Shown here: piece by piece, positions 10,285 through 19,578 of the stretch | How the letters are laid out: each line of letters opens with the position of its first letter | Position numbering within the stretch: the stretch's first letter is position 1 | Origin: Streptomyces physcomitrii | GTDB taxonomy: Bacteria; Actinomycetota; Actinomycetes; Streptomycetales; Streptomycetaceae | DNA length: 64,000 nucleotides | Assembly: GCF_012273655.1 (NCBI RefSeq) | Contig: NZ_JAAWWP010000011.1 | Coordinates: forward strand, 1 to 64,000 | Direction: 5' to 3' | Program-made: the position numbers and the translations under genes | The notes under the pieces: model-generated | What the model was told of the DNA's origin: nothing | The model's database searches: none | What the model saw: only the letters and a program-made list of their open reading frames with translations

Positions 10285-11067
10285 GTGACCCTCAGCGCGG
10301 CATCCCTGGTCCCGGTCGACCTCACCCTGGGCGTCCTGCTCGCGGTCCTGCTCCTGGCCGCCGCCGCGATCGCCCACTGGTACGGACTCTCCCCCGACTC
10401 CCGTACCCGGCGCGGGCGGGAGATGCTCTTCGCCGGAGTACGGGCCGCGATCCAACTGGCCGCCGTCTCCCTGGTGATCGAGTGGGCGGTCCGCTCGCCC
10501 TGGGGCCTCGCCGCCTTCCTGCTCGTCATGCTCACCGTCGCGGTCCGCACCGCCGGCCACCGCATCACCGGCAACACCACCGGCCGGCTGACCCTCGCCC
10601 CGATCACCGCGGGTGTCGTCCCGGTGGTCGCCGCCCTGCTGCTCTGCGGCCTGGTCCCGCTGAAGGGCCTCGCGCTGATCCCGGTCACCGGCATCCTGAT
10701 CGGCGGCGCCATGACCGTCACCGTCCTCGCGGGCCGCCGCGCCCTGGACGAACTCACCGCCCGCCACGGCGAGGTGGAGGCCGCCCTGGCCCTCGGCCTC
10801 CCCGACCGCGAGGCCCGCATGGAGATCGCCCGCCCCGCCGCCTCCGACGCCCTCCTCCCCGGCCTCGACCAGACCCGCACGGTCGGCCTGGTCACCCTCC
10901 CCGGCGCCTTCGTCGGCATGCTCCTCGCCGGAGCAAGCCCCCTGCGCGCGGGCGCCGTCCAGCTCTTCGTCCTGATCGCCCTGATGGCCGTGCAGTCGGT
11001 GGCGGTTGCGGTGACGGTGGAACTCGTGGCCCGGGGGAGGGTCCACCGGGCGGGGAAGGAAGGGTGA
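10285..11067 (+). CDS. FetB/YbbM-type (UPF0014) ABC transporter permease
   Basis: 260 aa, GTG start. Six or seven hydrophobic helices and the UPF0014 signatures (GVRAAIQLAAVSLVIEW near residue 50, VTGILIGGAMTVTVLAGRR near 145, LDQTRTVGLVTLPGAFVGMLLAGASP near 205) match the FetB/YbbM permease family, implicated in iron export and oxidative stress resistance in E. coli. No adjacent ATPase (FetA) gene is present, so the partner must be elsewhere if it works as an ABC exporter. No Shine-Dalgarno sequence is seen; TACCCT at 10273-10278 lies 6 nt before the GTG, consistent with a leaderless mRNA. Confidence 0.8.
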   Translation: MTLSAASLVPVDLTLGVLLAVLLLAAAAIAHWYGLSPDSRTRRGREMLFAGVRAAIQLAAVSLVIEWAVRSPWGLAAFLLVMLTVAVRTAGHRITGNTTGRLTLAPITAGVVPVVAALLLCGLVPLKGLALIPVTGILIGGAMTVTVLAGRRALDELTARHGEVEAALALGLPDREARMEIARPAASDALLPGLDQTRTVGLVTLPGAFVGMLLAGASPLRAGAVQLFVLIALMAVQSVAVAVTVELVARGRVHRAGKEG

Positions 11068-11148
11068 GGCGTGGGGGACGTAGGGCCAACTTCCTTCACG
11101 TACGCCCGAGTTCACGTCACACCGTCTTGCGGCGGGCTCCTCTCCCCC

Positions 11149-12216
11149 TCAGCCCGCCGTCGTCTCCCGCCGCCCCCGCCGCAGGTGGAACGCCGAGGCC
11201 GTGACCGCGAGAGCGGTGCCCCCGGCCGCGTAGGCCGCGAGTACCCACAGGGGGCGGGTGAGGGCGTGGCCGGAGAAGTAGACGGTGTTGCGGACGGCGG
11301 TGGTGCCCGCGCCCGGGGGGAGCCAGTCGCCGATGGCGCGCCAGAAGGCGGGGAGCAGGGCGGAGGGGTAGGCGCCGCCCGCGCTCGGGTTGCCGAGGAC
11401 GACGAAGAGGACGATGGCCACGCCGATGCCGAGGACGCCCCACAGCACCTGGAAGGCGACGGTGGTCGCGGCGGCGGCGAAGACGACGAGCGCGCCGAGG
11501 GCCCACAGCGCGCCGAAGTGCCCGGGCAGGGCGCCGAGTACGGGGTCGGCGATGATCGCCCCGCCGAGGCCGGAGACCAGGGCGTACAGGGCCAGGGCGG
11601 CCAGGCGGACCACGGTGCGGGGGAGGGTGGCCGGCCGGGCGCCGCCCGCCATGCCGCAGATCGCCGCGGCCAGATAGCCGCCGACGATCCAGCCGAGGAC
11701 CAGGTAGAAGGAGGACATCCCGCGGCCGTCCTTCGCGCCGGGGGCGCGGATGTCGCGGACCTCGACCTGCCGGTTCTCCGCGCGTTCGAGACCCTGGGCG
11801 ATCTGGGTCGCGGTGGCGGTGAGCGCCGGTCCGCCCGCGGAGGCGACGAGCAGGGTGTCCTTCCTGCCGCGCGCGTCGATCAGGATCGCGGCGTCCACCG
11901 TACGGTCGAGCAGCAGTCCGCGCGCCTCCCGCTCGCTGTCGGCGGGGCGGGCCTCGACCGGGTCGTCCTTCATCGCGTCGAGCCGGTCGACGACCTGGCC
12001 GGAGACCTGTTCCGGGGCCACCACCGCCACCGGGATGCGGTGCGGTGCCGGGGCGTGGAAGGCGCCGATGTAGGAGAGGACGAAGCCGAGTTGCAGGGCG
12101 AGGACTCCGACGATCAGGAGCAGCCCGCGCAGGCTGAGGGCGTCGCGCAGATCGGCGGCCAGGGTGCCGGAGGGCGGGGTCTCGGGGGTCTCCTGCGAGG
12201 AGGCGGGGGGCGTCAC
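11149..12216 (-). CDS. YhgE/Pip- or ABC-2-like membrane protein
   Basis: 355 aa from GTG 12216, which has GAGG 6 nt upstream. A single N-terminal helix (LLLIVGVLALQLGFVLSYIGAF) is followed by an extracytoplasmic domain of about 130 residues and then a block of five or six C-terminal helices (GWIVGGYLAAAICG, TVVRLAALALYALVSGLGGAII and others). This one-helix, large-loop, helical-bundle layout is that of YhgE/Pip and DUF3533-type ABC-2-like proteins. There is no ATPase alongside. It converges with the FetB-like permease gene. Function unknown; export or envelope role is a guess from fold. Confidence 0.65.
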   Translation of the reverse strand: MTPPASSQETPETPPSGTLAADLRDALSLRGLLLIVGVLALQLGFVLSYIGAFHAPAPHRIPVAVVAPEQVSGQVVDRLDAMKDDPVEARPADSEREARGLLLDRTVDAAILIDARGRKDTLLVASAGGPALTATATQIAQGLERAENRQVEVRDIRAPGAKDGRGMSSFYLVLGWIVGGYLAAAICGMAGGARPATLPRTVVRLAALALYALVSGLGGAIIADPVLGALPGHFGALWALGALVVFAAAATTVAFQVLWGVLGIGVAIVLFVVLGNPSAGGAYPSALLPAFWRAIGDWLPPGAGTTAVRNTVYFSGHALTRPLWVLAAYAAGGTALAVTASAFHLRRGRRETTAG

Positions 12217-12511
12217 GGGGGACCTCGACTTCCGTTGTTCTTCGGCCCGTTCGTCTGCGGGTGCCCGCCGGGGGAGCGGGCGCGACGGCTGCCGGGTGTT
12301 CCGCTGCCGTCCCAGGATTCCGCCGGCCACCGCCGGAGCAAAGGCTGACACTCCAGGTTCGCGTAACGGGTGATAAGGGGGGAAGTGGGGCCCCTGCGTG
12401 GGAGGGCACCTCCGTGGTCCCGGGGTCACTGGGCAGCTCTCCGCCTCCGGGTCACCGCCCCCGGAGGCGGAGGCAACCGCCTCGCGGGCAACCGCCTCGC
12501 GAACGACCGCC

Positions 12512-13423
12512 CTAGAGCACCGCCTCCGCCAGCCGCGCCCAGTCCTCGACCGGGGGCTTCGCCGCGTCGGCGCCGAGTACCTGGACGACCACCGAGGTGG
12601 CGCCCGCCTCCAGGTGCTCCCGTACGCGGGCGCGGGTGGCGTCGAGGCCGCGGGTGACCAGGGCCTCGGCGAGGCGGGGGCTGCCGCCGCGGACGAAGTC
12701 CTCCTCGGTGAAGCCCTGGCGCCGCCAGGAGGCGCGGTAGTTGGGCAGGCCCGTGTAGATCTCCAGATGGGCGCGGGCGCGGCTGCGCCAGGTCTCGGGG
12801 TCGCGGTCGGCGGCCGGGTCGACCACCGCCGCCTGCTCGACCACCAGCAGCGGCGCCGGGGTCTCCCCGGCCGCGCCGCCGAGGATCTCGCGGGCCCGGG
12901 CCGTGTGCTCCGGGGTGACCAGGTACGGGTGGGCGCCCTGGGCGCGGTCGCGGGCCAGCTCCAGCATGCGCGGGCCGAGGGCGGCGAGCAGCCGGGGCGG
13001 GGCCTCGGACTCGCCCGCGACCAGGGCCGGGGCCGCGTCCAGGGCGTCCAGATAGGCGCGCATCGCGGCGAGCGGGCGGCCGTAGTCGTGGCCGCGCAGC
13101 CGCTCCACGAGCGGGGCGTGCGAGACGCCGAGGCCGAGCAGGAAGCGTCCGCCGTACGCGGCGTGCAGGGTGCGCCCGGCGGCCGCGGCGGCGAGGGCGT
13201 CCCGGCCGTAGATGCTGGCGATACCGGTGCCGACGGCCATCCGGCGGCTCGCCCCGAGGTACCACTGCGCGGCGGTGAAGGCCTCCCGGCCGTAGGCCTC
13301 CCCGCACCACAGGGAGTCCCAGCCCTGCTCGTCGAGCGCGGCGACGGTCTCCGCGGCCTCGCCGGGTGACAGTCCGTCAAGTGTGCTGGTCCACAGGCCC
13401 ACGGGGCCGTTGAGTGACGACAT
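12512..13423 (-). CDS. LLM-class F420-dependent oxidoreductase
   Basis: 303 aa. Bacterial luciferase-like TIM barrel: GVSHAPLVERLRGHDYGRPLAAMRAYLDAL (about residues 99-128) and the N-terminal GLWTSTLDGLSPGEAAETVAALDEQGWDSLW segment are characteristic of F420-dependent LLM oxidoreductases of actinobacteria. Substrate unknown. The start codon is preceded at 7 nt by CATAAT (13431-13436 on the minus strand) and not by a Shine-Dalgarno, consistent with a leaderless transcript. Confidence 0.8.
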   Translation of the reverse strand: MSSLNGPVGLWTSTLDGLSPGEAAETVAALDEQGWDSLWCGEAYGREAFTAAQWYLGASRRMAVGTGIASIYGRDALAAAAAGRTLHAAYGGRFLLGLGVSHAPLVERLRGHDYGRPLAAMRAYLDALDAAPALVAGESEAPPRLLAALGPRMLELARDRAQGAHPYLVTPEHTARAREILGGAAGETPAPLLVVEQAAVVDPAADRDPETWRSRARAHLEIYTGLPNYRASWRRQGFTEEDFVRGGSPRLAEALVTRGLDATRARVREHLEAGATSVVVQVLGADAAKPPVEDWARLAEAVL

Positions 13424-13493
13424 GGTTCCGATTATGCGCGGGGCCCTCGGCGTACCGGCGGACCCGCGGGCCCGCTCCGGATCGGCCCGGGCC

Positions 13494-15005
13494 TCAGAAC
13501 ACGCCCGCGGCCTGGTCGGCGCCCTCGCTGTCGCGGCCGTCGTGCTTCGGCGCGCGCATGGTCACCATGGTCCCGGCGATCAGCCCGGCGAGCAGCATCA
13601 CCCCGACCGCCCACCAGATGGCGACCGTGTAGCCGTGCACGATGCCCTCCCGGGCGATACCGGAGCGCTGCGCTGGATCGCGGGTCGGATGCGAGGTGAT
13701 CCAGTGGGTGGCCGAGGTGGTGGCGATGGTGTTCAGGAGCGCGGTGCCGATCGAACCGCCCACCTGCTGCGCGGTGTTGACGGTCGCCGAGGTCACACCG
13801 GAGTCCCGCGGGGCCACGCCCTGGGTCGCGGTCGACATCACCGGCATGAAGGTGAGGCCCATGCCGAGGCCGAGGATGAGCAGCGCGGGCAGGATGTGCG
13901 AGGGGTAGCCGGAGTCCACGGTGAGCTGGGTCAGCAGGCCGAGGCCGGTGGCGGCGAGCAGCATGCCGGGGACCATCAGCATCCGCGGCGGTACGCGGTG
14001 CAGCAGCCGGGCGCTGATCTGGGTGGAGCCGATGATGATGGTGGCGGTCATCGGCAGGAAGGCGAGCCCGGTCTTCAGCGGCGAGTACTCCAGGATCGTC
14101 TGGAGGTAGAAGGTCATGAAGAGGAAGAGGCCGAACAGGCCGATGGTCGCGAGCCCCATGGTCAGGAAGCTGCCCGCCCGGTTGCGGTCCCGGATGATGT
14201 GCAGCGGCAGCAGCGGGTGCGGGGCCCGGGTCTGCCAGCGCACGAAGCAGAGCAGCAGCAGGACGCCGCCGCACAGCAGGGCGAGGACCAGTCCGTCGCT
14301 CCAGCCCCGGGGTTCGGCCTCGCTGAAGCCGTAGACGATGGCGACGAGTCCGCCGCAGCCGAGCAGCACACCGGGGACGTCGAGGCGGGCCTCGCGGTGG
14401 CCGGGGCGGTCGTGGAGCAGGGCGAGGGCGCCGAGCGCGGCGAGGGCGGCGATCGGGATGTTGACGTACAGGCACCAGCGCCAGTCCAGGTACTCGGTGA
14501 GGACGCCGCCCATGATCAGGCCGATCGCCGCGCCGCCGCCCGCGATCGCGCCGTAGATGCCGAAGGCCTTGCTGCGCTCCCTCGGGTCGGTGAAGGTCGT
14601 CGTCAGGAGCGAGAGCGCGGACGGGGCGAGGACCGCGGCGAAGACGCCCTGGAGGGCGCGGGCACCGAAGAGCATGCCCGCATTGGCCGCCGCGCCGCCG
14701 AGTCCGGAGGCGGCGGCGAAACCGATCAGGCCGATGATGAAGGTGCGCTTGCGGCCCACGTAGTCCGCGATCCGCCCGCCGAGCAGCAGCAGTCCGCCGA
14801 AGGCGAGGGTGTAGGCGGTGATGACCCACTGCCGGTTGCCGTCGGAGATGCCCAGTTCGCGCTGTGCGGAGGGGAGCGCGATGTTCACGATGGTCGCGTC
14901 GAGCACCACCATGAGCTGGGCCAGCGCGATGACGACCAGGGCCCACCAGCGGTGCTTGTCCTGGGGCGGCTGGGGTGCGGTCGCGGCTGTCCCATTGGCT
15001 GACAC
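13494..15005 (-). CDS. DHA2-family MFS drug exporter (EmrB/QacA type)
   Basis: 503 aa from GTG 15005; ATG 15041 would add 12 residues. About 14 membrane helices. The DHA2 signatures are visible: MVVLDATIVNIALPS in TM1, GGRIADYVGRKRTF in the first cytoplasmic loop, and RALQGVFAAVLAPSALSLL. The protein exports hydrophobic or cationic compounds with proton exchange. No TetR-type regulator is adjacent, unusual for this type of exporter. The upstream gene (15097-16104) is on the same strand. Substrate unknown. Confidence 0.85.
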   Translation of the reverse strand: MSANGTAATAPQPPQDKHRWWALVVIALAQLMVVLDATIVNIALPSAQRELGISDGNRQWVITAYTLAFGGLLLLGGRIADYVGRKRTFIIGLIGFAAASGLGGAAANAGMLFGARALQGVFAAVLAPSALSLLTTTFTDPRERSKAFGIYGAIAGGGAAIGLIMGGVLTEYLDWRWCLYVNIPIAALAALGALALLHDRPGHREARLDVPGVLLGCGGLVAIVYGFSEAEPRGWSDGLVLALLCGGVLLLLCFVRWQTRAPHPLLPLHIIRDRNRAGSFLTMGLATIGLFGLFLFMTFYLQTILEYSPLKTGLAFLPMTATIIIGSTQISARLLHRVPPRMLMVPGMLLAATGLGLLTQLTVDSGYPSHILPALLILGLGMGLTFMPVMSTATQGVAPRDSGVTSATVNTAQQVGGSIGTALLNTIATTSATHWITSHPTRDPAQRSGIAREGIVHGYTVAIWWAVGVMLLAGLIAGTMVTMRAPKHDGRDSEGADQAAGVF

Positions 15006-15096
15006 AAGGGACAGAACACCATGGAACGGGAGCCCTCGCATCCGGGCGCCGGCCGGCTCCGCCCGGGCCGCCCCGCAGGGTTCGAGGACCGCCTTC

Positions 15097-16104
15097 TCAG
15101 GGTTCGAGGACCACCTTGCCGACGGTGCGGCGCCCGGCGAGGTCCTCGTGCGCGCGGGCGGCCTCGGCCAGCGGATAGCGCTGCACCACGGGCCGCAGCC
15201 GCCCGGCGGCGGCGTGGCCGAGGGCGCGCAGCTCCAGGGTGCGGACCGGGTTCTCGCCGCCGGCGCGGCGCATCATCGCGGGGCCGAGGACGTCGACCGA
15301 GGTGATGCCCCGGGCGGCCGACTCCTGCGCGCCGAGCCGGCACCCGCCGCTCCCGCCGCCGATGCCCTCCGCGGACCAGCCGAAGACGAGGTGGGTGCCG
15401 CCCGGGCCGAGCAGGTCCACGGCGGCCCGGGCGGCCTCGCCGCCGACACCGTCGTAGACGAGGGTGGCGGCCCGGCCGTCGAGCCAGGCGGCGGCCTTCT
15501 CCGGCCAGCCGGGGTCGGTGTAGTCGAGGGCGAGATCGGCGCCGCCCGCCGCGACCAGGGCCGTCTTGCGGCTGCCGCCCGCGAGGCCGAGGACGGTGGC
15601 GCCCGCCTGCCCGGCGTACTGCGTGAGGAGGCCGCCGAGGCCCCCGGCCGCCGCCGGGATGACGACGAGGTCCCCGGGCCCCGGCTCCGCGAACTGCACG
15701 ATGCCCATCGCGGTGCGCCCGGTGCCGATGAGCGCGACGGCCCCGGCCGGGTCGAGGCCGCCGGGGACCTCGTGCAGGCGGTCGGCGTCCACGGCGGCGA
15801 GTCCGGCGTAGCCGCCGGGTGCGAGGCCGAGGTGGGCGACGACCTCCTTGCCGAGCCAGCCGGGGTCGGTGCCCGGGCCGAGCGCGCGCACCGTCCCGGC
15901 GATCTCGCGGCCGGGGATCGTCGGCAGCTCGGGCAGGGCGGGCAGCGGTCCCTTGACCCCGCTGCGGATCGCGGCGTCGAGGAGGTGCACCCCGGCCGCG
16001 GCGACGGCGACCAGGACCTGCCCGGGCCCGGGTTCCGGGTCGGCGACCTCCTCAAGGCGGAGGTTGGCGGCCGGGCCGAAGGTGTGGAGCCGGATCGCGC
16101 GCAT
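15097..16104 (-). CDS. Zinc-independent MDR oxidoreductase (quinone oxidoreductase-like)
   Basis: 335 aa from ATG 16104, with GAAAGG about 10 nt upstream. Medium-chain dehydrogenase/reductase fold: N-terminal GroES-like domain (MRAIRLHTFGPAANLRLEEV) and a Rossmann domain with VIPAAAGGLGGLLTQYAGQAGATV. The Cys/His ligands of zinc alcohol dehydrogenases are absent, as in quinone oxidoreductases (QorA-like), which use NADPH. Substrate unknown. Confidence 0.8.
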   Translation of the reverse strand: MRAIRLHTFGPAANLRLEEVADPEPGPGQVLVAVAAAGVHLLDAAIRSGVKGPLPALPELPTIPGREIAGTVRALGPGTDPGWLGKEVVAHLGLAPGGYAGLAAVDADRLHEVPGGLDPAGAVALIGTGRTAMGIVQFAEPGPGDLVVIPAAAGGLGGLLTQYAGQAGATVLGLAGGSRKTALVAAGGADLALDYTDPGWPEKAAAWLDGRAATLVYDGVGGEAARAAVDLLGPGGTHLVFGWSAEGIGGGSGGCRLGAQESAARGITSVDVLGPAMMRRAGGENPVRTLELRALGHAAAGRLRPVVQRYPLAEAARAHEDLAGRRTVGKVVLEP

Positions 16105-16484
16105 GCGGAACTGCCTTTCGGACGTGACCGACCTGGCCGGTGGGGCGTACGGGAGCGGGGCGGAGCGGCGGTCGCCGTGCGGGGCGGCCGTGCTGACCAC
16201 TCTTCAACCTCAAGTGGGATTCAGGTCAAGGGGGTTCGGGGGCGTGCGTCCGCGTTCCGGTTCCCGGTCCGAGCGTGCCTCTGCGCCTCCGTGTCTCCGC
16301 GGTCCGGTTCCTGGTTCCCGGTCTGGGCGTCTCCGTGTCTCCGCGGTCCGGCCGTCGGGCCGCCCTCGGGCTAGCTCATCTCCGACCGGCCCCGGGACTC
16401 CGCTCTCGGACCGGCCCCGGACCCCGCCCCCGGCCGCCCTCCGCCTGGCCGCCTGGCTGGCTCGGCCGCGTACCCCCGGCCGGT
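16105..16484. repeat. Intergenic region with 21-bp direct repeats
   Basis: 380 bp without a gene. CTCCGTGTCTCCGCGGTCC and its two following G residues occur at 16287-16307 and again at 16331-16351, 44 bp apart, embedded in longer degenerate copies containing GGTTCCCGGTC. Further imperfect repeats of ACCGGCCCCGG lie at about 16384-16430. No clear promoter or terminator. Confidence 0.6.
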
Positions 16485-17768
16485 TCAGCGACGTACCCCC
16501 CGGCGGTCGCGGGGCCCGGTCGCCGGGTCCTTGCCGTCCCTGGTTCCGCCGCCGGTTCCGCCGCCGGGGCCGTTGCCGGTCGCGGAGCCGCGGCCGGCCG
16601 AGCGGAGTGCGAGGGTGGCGGCCTCGACGGCGCTGTGGAAGGAGACCTCGCTGAGGACCCCGGGGGCGGCGACCTGGTCGCCCGCGAGGTAGACGCCGTC
16701 GCCGCGGTCGATCGCGGGGCGGTCCCGCCAGGTGGTGCCCGGGTGGTCGACGGCGCCGGTGCGGCCCTCGGCCAGCGAGGTACGCCGCCAGGTGAGCCGG
16801 TCGCGCCAGCCCGGCATGCCCAGGTCGAGGAGGTGCTCGGCGCGGGCGGTCCCCGCCTCCTTGCCCTGACCGGGGCCGATCGGGATCTGGCCCTGGATCA
16901 GCTGCTCCCCGGCGGGCGCGAGGGTGGGGTCGAGGGCGCTGAACCGCTCGATCCAGCCGGGTGCGTCGAGGTCGGAGAGGGCGAAGGCGTCGCCCCGGCG
17001 GGCGCGTACCGCGAGGTCGAGGAGGACGGTGCGCCCGCTCGGCCAGCTCAGGCTCTCGTCGTCCAGGAGGCTCCGGGCGGCGGCCAGCGAGGTCGCCACC
17101 ACGACCGGCCCGTCCTCGGGGAGCCGGTCCAGGCGCGCGCCGGTCTCGGTGCGTACCCCGAGGTCCCGGGCGTGCGCCGCCATCCGCTCGATGACCGAGG
17201 ACCAGCCGCCGCGCGGGTAGTGCGCCTCCGGGGGCAGCTTGGTGGCCCGCCGCAGCCGTTCCTGGACGAAGGCCGCGGAGAGGGCGCCGGGGTCGTGGTG
17301 GAAGAGGGCGACCGCGGCGTAGTGGGCGGCGGCGCGGGCACCGGTGGGGCCGACCTCCCCGGTGGCCCAGCCGAGGAAGTCCGCGTCGATCGGGGCCTTC
17401 GCCGGGGAGCGGCCGAGCAGCCGCAGCATGCCGAGGGGCGGCAGGCGGTGCAGCCGGCCCCGGTGGTGCAGGCGCAGCCGCAGCGCCTCGACGGGGGAGA
17501 GCGGCGCGAGCCGGCCGATCAGGTTCCGGGTGCGCAGCCAGGCCCAGTGCGCGCCGCCGTTGTAGAGGGCGTGCGGCCCGTCGTTGGTCCGGTAGCGCCC
17601 CTCGGCCTCGGCGGTGCGCGCCCGCCCGCCGAGGGTGCGGTGCGCCTCGTGGAGGGTGACCTCGGCGCCCCCTTCGGCGGCGGTGATGGCGGCGGTGAGA
17701 CCGGCGAAACCGCCGCCGACGACGGTGAGACGGGGCTTCGAGCGGGCCCCTCGCGAGGACTCGGACAT
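16485..17768 (-). CDS. FAD-dependent oxidoreductase (phytoene desaturase/amine oxidase-like)
   Basis: 427 aa from ATG 17768 with AAGGA 6 nt upstream. N-terminal FAD-binding motif LTVVGGGFAGLTAAITAAEGGAEVTLHEA, followed by the RTLGGRARTAE segment typical of the NAD(P)-binding amine oxidase/phytoene desaturase superfamily. The C-terminal GVYLAGDQVAAPGVLSEVSFHSAVEAA is the second FAD contact of the family. The protein is shorter than carotenoid desaturases and there are no other carotenoid genes around it, so substrate is unknown. Its C-terminus ends in a Gly/Thr/Asp/Arg-rich tail. Confidence 0.75.
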   Translation of the reverse strand: MSESSRGARSKPRLTVVGGGFAGLTAAITAAEGGAEVTLHEAHRTLGGRARTAEAEGRYRTNDGPHALYNGGAHWAWLRTRNLIGRLAPLSPVEALRLRLHHRGRLHRLPPLGMLRLLGRSPAKAPIDADFLGWATGEVGPTGARAAAHYAAVALFHHDPGALSAAFVQERLRRATKLPPEAHYPRGGWSSVIERMAAHARDLGVRTETGARLDRLPEDGPVVVATSLAAARSLLDDESLSWPSGRTVLLDLAVRARRGDAFALSDLDAPGWIERFSALDPTLAPAGEQLIQGQIPIGPGQGKEAGTARAEHLLDLGMPGWRDRLTWRRTSLAEGRTGAVDHPGTTWRDRPAIDRGDGVYLAGDQVAAPGVLSEVSFHSAVEAATLALRSAGRGSATGNGPGGGTGGGTRDGKDPATGPRDRRGVRR

Positions 17769-17877
17769 GGGGGATCCTTCGTGTGGTCGGGAGCGGAGCG
17801 GCGGGCGGATCGCGCGGTTCCGGTCGGCTGTCTGCGGGTGCGGCGGATGGGGGGACGGAGCTGCTGACATTCCGGTC

Positions 17878-17903
17878 TATCTGGGTCTCATCCGTGACAG
17901 ATA
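17878..17903. promoter_or_regulatory. Inverted repeat in a divergent intergenic region
   Basis: TATCTG (17878-17883) and CAGATA (17898-17903) with a 14-nt spacer, in the 356-bp region between the FAD oxidoreductase (minus) and the pentapeptide protein (plus). It could be an operator. The rest of the region is rich in GTACG motifs (about 17980-18060) and shows no strong promoter. Confidence 0.3.
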
Positions 17904-18124
17904 ACGACACGCCTCCCGAGAGTGCACGGGGCGGGCGCACGGAGTGGGGGTCCGGGTGTGCGCGTGCGGATGCGCGTACGTCGCGAGCAGGTGCGTACGT
18001 ACGGGCCGGGGTGTACGGGCGCGGGACGTACGCGGCAGTGGGGGACGGACGTGGGTACGCGGGAGGGACGGGGGCGCGCGGTGGGCCGGTCGCGTTGTCA
18101 GTGGCGGGGTGCAGGATGGCGGGC

Positions 18125-18799
18125 ATGGCAGGGAGAGCAGTGGTGCGGCAGGCGCGGCGGCCGGAGATCCGGCTGCCCGAGCTGGTGGCCTTCGAGGGCG
18201 GCACGCTCCGCCCCGACGGGGACTACGACGGGCTGGAGTTCCGGGACCTGGAGCTGGCGGAGCAGGACGGCGGGGGCGCCCGCTTCCTCGACTGCGCCCT
18301 CACGGGGTGCGCGGTGGACGGCACCCGGCTGCGCGGGGCCCGCTTCCTCGACTCCCGCCTGACGGAGATACGCGGCGTCGGCACCGATCTCGCCGAGGCC
18401 TCGCTACGGGACGTGGAGCTGGTGGAGCCGCGCCTCGGCGGGGTGCAGCTGCACGCCTCCTCGCTGGAGCGGGTGTGGGTGCGCGGCGGCAAGATCGACT
18501 ATCTGAACCTGCGCGCGGCGAAGCTGCGGGACGTGGTCTTCGAGGGCTGTGTGCTGGTGGAGCCGGACTTCCAGGGGGCCGCTCTGGAGCGGGTCCAGTT
18601 CCTCGACTGCGTGCTGCGCGAGGCGGACTTCTCCGGTGCCCGGCTGCGCGAGGTGGACCTGCGCGCGGCCACCGAGCTGGGTATCGCCCGCGGCGTGGAC
18701 TCCCTCTCCGGCGCGGTGATCAGCTCCGGTCAACTGCTCGATCTGGCACCGGTGTTCGCGGCGCAGCTGGGGGTGCGGGTGGCGGAGGCGGAGGCGTAG
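18125..18799 (+). CDS. Pentapeptide-repeat protein
   Basis: 224 aa from ATG 18125 (AGGA 8 nt upstream); ATG 18116 is an alternative. The middle of the protein is a run of A(D/N)LXX-like pentapeptides (GARFLDCALTG, GARFLDSRLTE, ADFSGARLREVDLRAA), the pattern of right-handed quadrilateral beta-helices. Some family members (Qnr, MfpA) mimic DNA and protect gyrase; nothing here shows that function. The C-terminal IARGVDSLSGAVISSGQLLDLAPVFAAQLGV is typical of Streptomyces members. Confidence 0.85.
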   Translation: MAGRAVVRQARRPEIRLPELVAFEGGTLRPDGDYDGLEFRDLELAEQDGGGARFLDCALTGCAVDGTRLRGARFLDSRLTEIRGVGTDLAEASLRDVELVEPRLGGVQLHASSLERVWVRGGKIDYLNLRAAKLRDVVFEGCVLVEPDFQGAALERVQFLDCVLREADFSGARLREVDLRAATELGIARGVDSLSGAVISSGQLLDLAPVFAAQLGVRVAEAEA

Positions 18800-18922
18800 G
18801 CACGGAGGCGGGCGGCAGCGGCTGCCGCCCGGCGGTGGGCGCGGCCGTCGCGGGTGGCCGGGGGCGCCGTCGCGGGACCCGGCGCCGCGCGGACCCGCTT
18901 CCGGGCACGGGCGGGCCGAGGG

Positions 18923-18965
18923 CTTGTCTTCACCCTCCCGACGCAGCGGGGAGTGTGAAGACAAG
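18923..18965. terminator. Bidirectional terminator between convergent genes
   Basis: CTTGTCTTCAC (18923-18933) pairs with GTGAAGACAAG (18955-18965), extended inside by one mismatch and five more pairs; 9-nt loop. It lies between the pentapeptide gene (plus) and the gene at 18986 (minus). Confidence 0.75.
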
Positions 18966-18985
18966 GCCTCGGCGCCTGCCGGTCC

Positions 18986-19483
18986 TCACACCCGGGGGAA
19001 GCGGGCCTGGAGGCTCCAGATCGCGGGGTTGTCGGCCAGCGCCTCGTGCAGGTCGCACAGGTCGGCCACCAGGTCCTGGAGGAAGTCCCGGCTCTCCCGG
19101 CGGAGTTCGGCGTGCGCGAAGCTCAGCGGGGGCTCGTCGGCGCGCGAGAAGTCCGCCTCGATCTCGACCCAGCCGAAGCGGCGCGCGAAGTACAGCCGGT
19201 CGCTGGACTCGGTGAAGTCCAGCTCGGCGTGCTGGGGGCGGGAGGCGCGGCTGCCGAGCGGGTCCCGGTCGAGCTGCTCGGTGATGTCGCAGAGCGCCCA
19301 GGCGAAGTCGAGCACCGGCACCCATCCCCAGGCTGTGGACAGCTCCCGGTCCTCCTCGGTGTCCGCGAGGTAGACGTCCCCGCAGAAGAGGTCGTGCCGC
19401 AGCGCGCGGACGTCCGCCACCCGGTAGTCGGTCTGCGGGGGGTCGGGAAAGCGGGTGGAGAGGGCGTAGCCGATGTCGAGCAC
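18986..19483 (-). CDS. Conserved hypothetical protein
   Basis: 165 aa, GTG start at 19483. Acidic, rich in Asp, Phe and Trp, no signal peptide or membrane helix. No family recognised. CACCAT (19490-19495, minus) lies 6 nt upstream of the start and no Shine-Dalgarno is present, suggesting a leaderless mRNA. It is divergent from the M1 peptidase gene, with only 95 bp between the two start codons. Confidence 0.65.
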   Translation of the reverse strand: MLDIGYALSTRFPDPPQTDYRVADVRALRHDLFCGDVYLADTEEDRELSTAWGWVPVLDFAWALCDITEQLDRDPLGSRASRPQHAELDFTESSDRLYFARRFGWVEIEADFSRADEPPLSFAHAELRRESRDFLQDLVADLCDLHEALADNPAIWSLQARFPRV

Positions 19484-19578
19484 GGGCCGATGGTGTCATG
19501 GCGCGCGGCGGCGCCCGCCCGTCCCCCGCTTGCCCGTCCCGCGGGGCCGCCCGCCCGCACCCTGCCTACGATCACCAG

